DNA of 46,549 bases, from the NCBI GenBank assembly GCA_902784785.1, contig CACZWF010000009.1, positions 1 to 46,549 of the forward strand, read 5' to 3'. Positions 46,177 to 46,549 of this stretch are shown here, in pieces. The translations under genes were made by a program, and so were the position numbers. Numbering within the stretch: position 1 is the stretch's first letter; each line of letters opens with the position of its first letter. The notes under the pieces were generated by a model, which was not told where the DNA came from, did not search any database, and saw only the letters and a program-made list of their open reading frames with translations. Source of the stretch: an uncultured Bacteroidia bacterium. GTDB taxonomy: Bacteria; Bacteroidota; Bacteroidia; Bacteroidales; UBA932.

Positions 46177-46549
46177 CTATCGGCCCTTGATTTCCCCGAT
46201 TTGAGCGATTTTTTTCTCAAAATTATCTCGTTCGCAGAGGGCATTATTGCGCATTTTGACCCGGTAGTTATAGATGGTCGACACGGAGTATCGAAGGAAT
46301 CGGGAGATGAGTACGCTGTCGGTGATGCCGATGCGAATCAGGGCCAGGATGCGAAGTTCGGTGTTGAGACCGAACTGCCCTTCGTCAAAGCGGGCCTCTG
46401 CTTTGAGCAATTGATTGACACCGGGGACAAACTCGGGTACCAACGAGAGAAATACCGTGTCGAAGTTCTTCATCAAGGTGTGGATCTCCGCATCGGTATA
46501 ACTGCTTGAGCGAAGAGTAGAGGTGAGTTCCGTATACTTGCCGGCATTG
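46177..46549 (-). CDS. C-terminal part of a DUF6377-type (SusR-like) PUL regulator, cut by right edge
   Basis: About 123 residues are present, open to the window edge with no start. The end has the DNA-binding pattern LNTELRILALIRIGITDSVLISRFLRYSVSTIYNYRVKMRN (shown in part as IGITDSVLISRFLRYSVSTI), a helix-turn-helix typical of DUF6377 proteins in Bacteroidota. The preceding FVPGVNQLLK and DEGQFG fit the same family. Such proteins usually have a signal peptide, TPR-like periplasmic part, a membrane helix and coiled coil upstream, none visible here. Its position just upstream of susC suggests it activates this PUL. Confidence 0.75.
   Translation of the reverse strand, partial: NAGKYTELTSTLRSSSYTDAEIHTLMKNFDTVFLSLVPEFVPGVNQLLKAEARFDEGQFGLNTELRILALIRIGITDSVLISRFLRYSVSTIYNYRVKMRNNALCERDNFEKKIAQIGEIKGR

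Overview
This window is a stretch of a Bacteroidota chromosome, most likely order Bacteroidales. The evidence is two SusC/SusD polysaccharide-utilization loci (PULs), fimbrillin-like surface lipoproteins, the Bacteroidales housekeeping block nusB-yajC-ybbR-coaE-DUF5606-rimO, a PUR-family (DUF3276) protein, and several promoters of the Bacteroides type (TTG/TTTG, about 19 bases, then TAnnTTTG). All identifications come from reading the sequence and from remembered family knowledge; no database search was run.

Left edge (1-1217): an AT-rich, unrecognised partial reading frame meets the tail of a probable membrane protein. These are followed by a bidirectional terminator, a rubrerythrin gene with an N-terminal rubredoxin domain, and a tRNA-Gly(GCC) with its own promoter and terminator.

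Heparin/heparan-sulfate PUL (1387-25010): a serine-type sulfatase with its own sulfatase-maturating radical SAM enzyme; a membrane regulator with a periplasmic propeller joined directly to an AraC-type DNA-binding domain; a PL21 heparinase II; a GH88 unsaturated uronyl hydrolase; a probable surface glycan-binding lipoprotein; SusC and SusD; a 47-residue microprotein; a fimbrillin-like/beta-helix surface protein; a fimbrillin-like/PL12 lyase fusion; and a standalone PL12 heparinase III. The expected flow is surface binding and lyase cleavage, import through SusCD, periplasmic cleavage by the lyases, desulfation, and removal of the unsaturated uronic acid by GH88.

Middle (25032-34001): a scrambled spot where a GH3 beta-glucosidase tail is fused to a second copy of the 3' half of a nearby membrane-protein gene. 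Next come a GH8-like lipoprotein that lacks the expected catalytic glutamate, the intact membrane-protein gene, the PUR-family gene, the nusB-to-rimO operon, and a BASS-family transporter.

Dextran-type alpha-glucan PUL (34071-46549, minus strand): a regulator with a DUF6377-like C-terminus (cut by the window edge), SusC, SusD, a SusE/F-like binding lipoprotein, a GH66 dextranase, a second microprotein, a fimbrillin-like/SusEF lipoprotein, and a SusB-type GH97 alpha-glucosidase. SusC and the fimbrillin-like/SusEF gene are both frameshifted, so this locus is either decaying or misassembled.

The most interesting theme is the reuse of fimbrillin-like N-terminal modules as surface carriers for different cargo (beta-helix, PL12 lyase, SusEF glycan-binding domains). 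In both PULs a roughly 48-residue microprotein gene sits immediately upstream of a fimbrillin-like gene.
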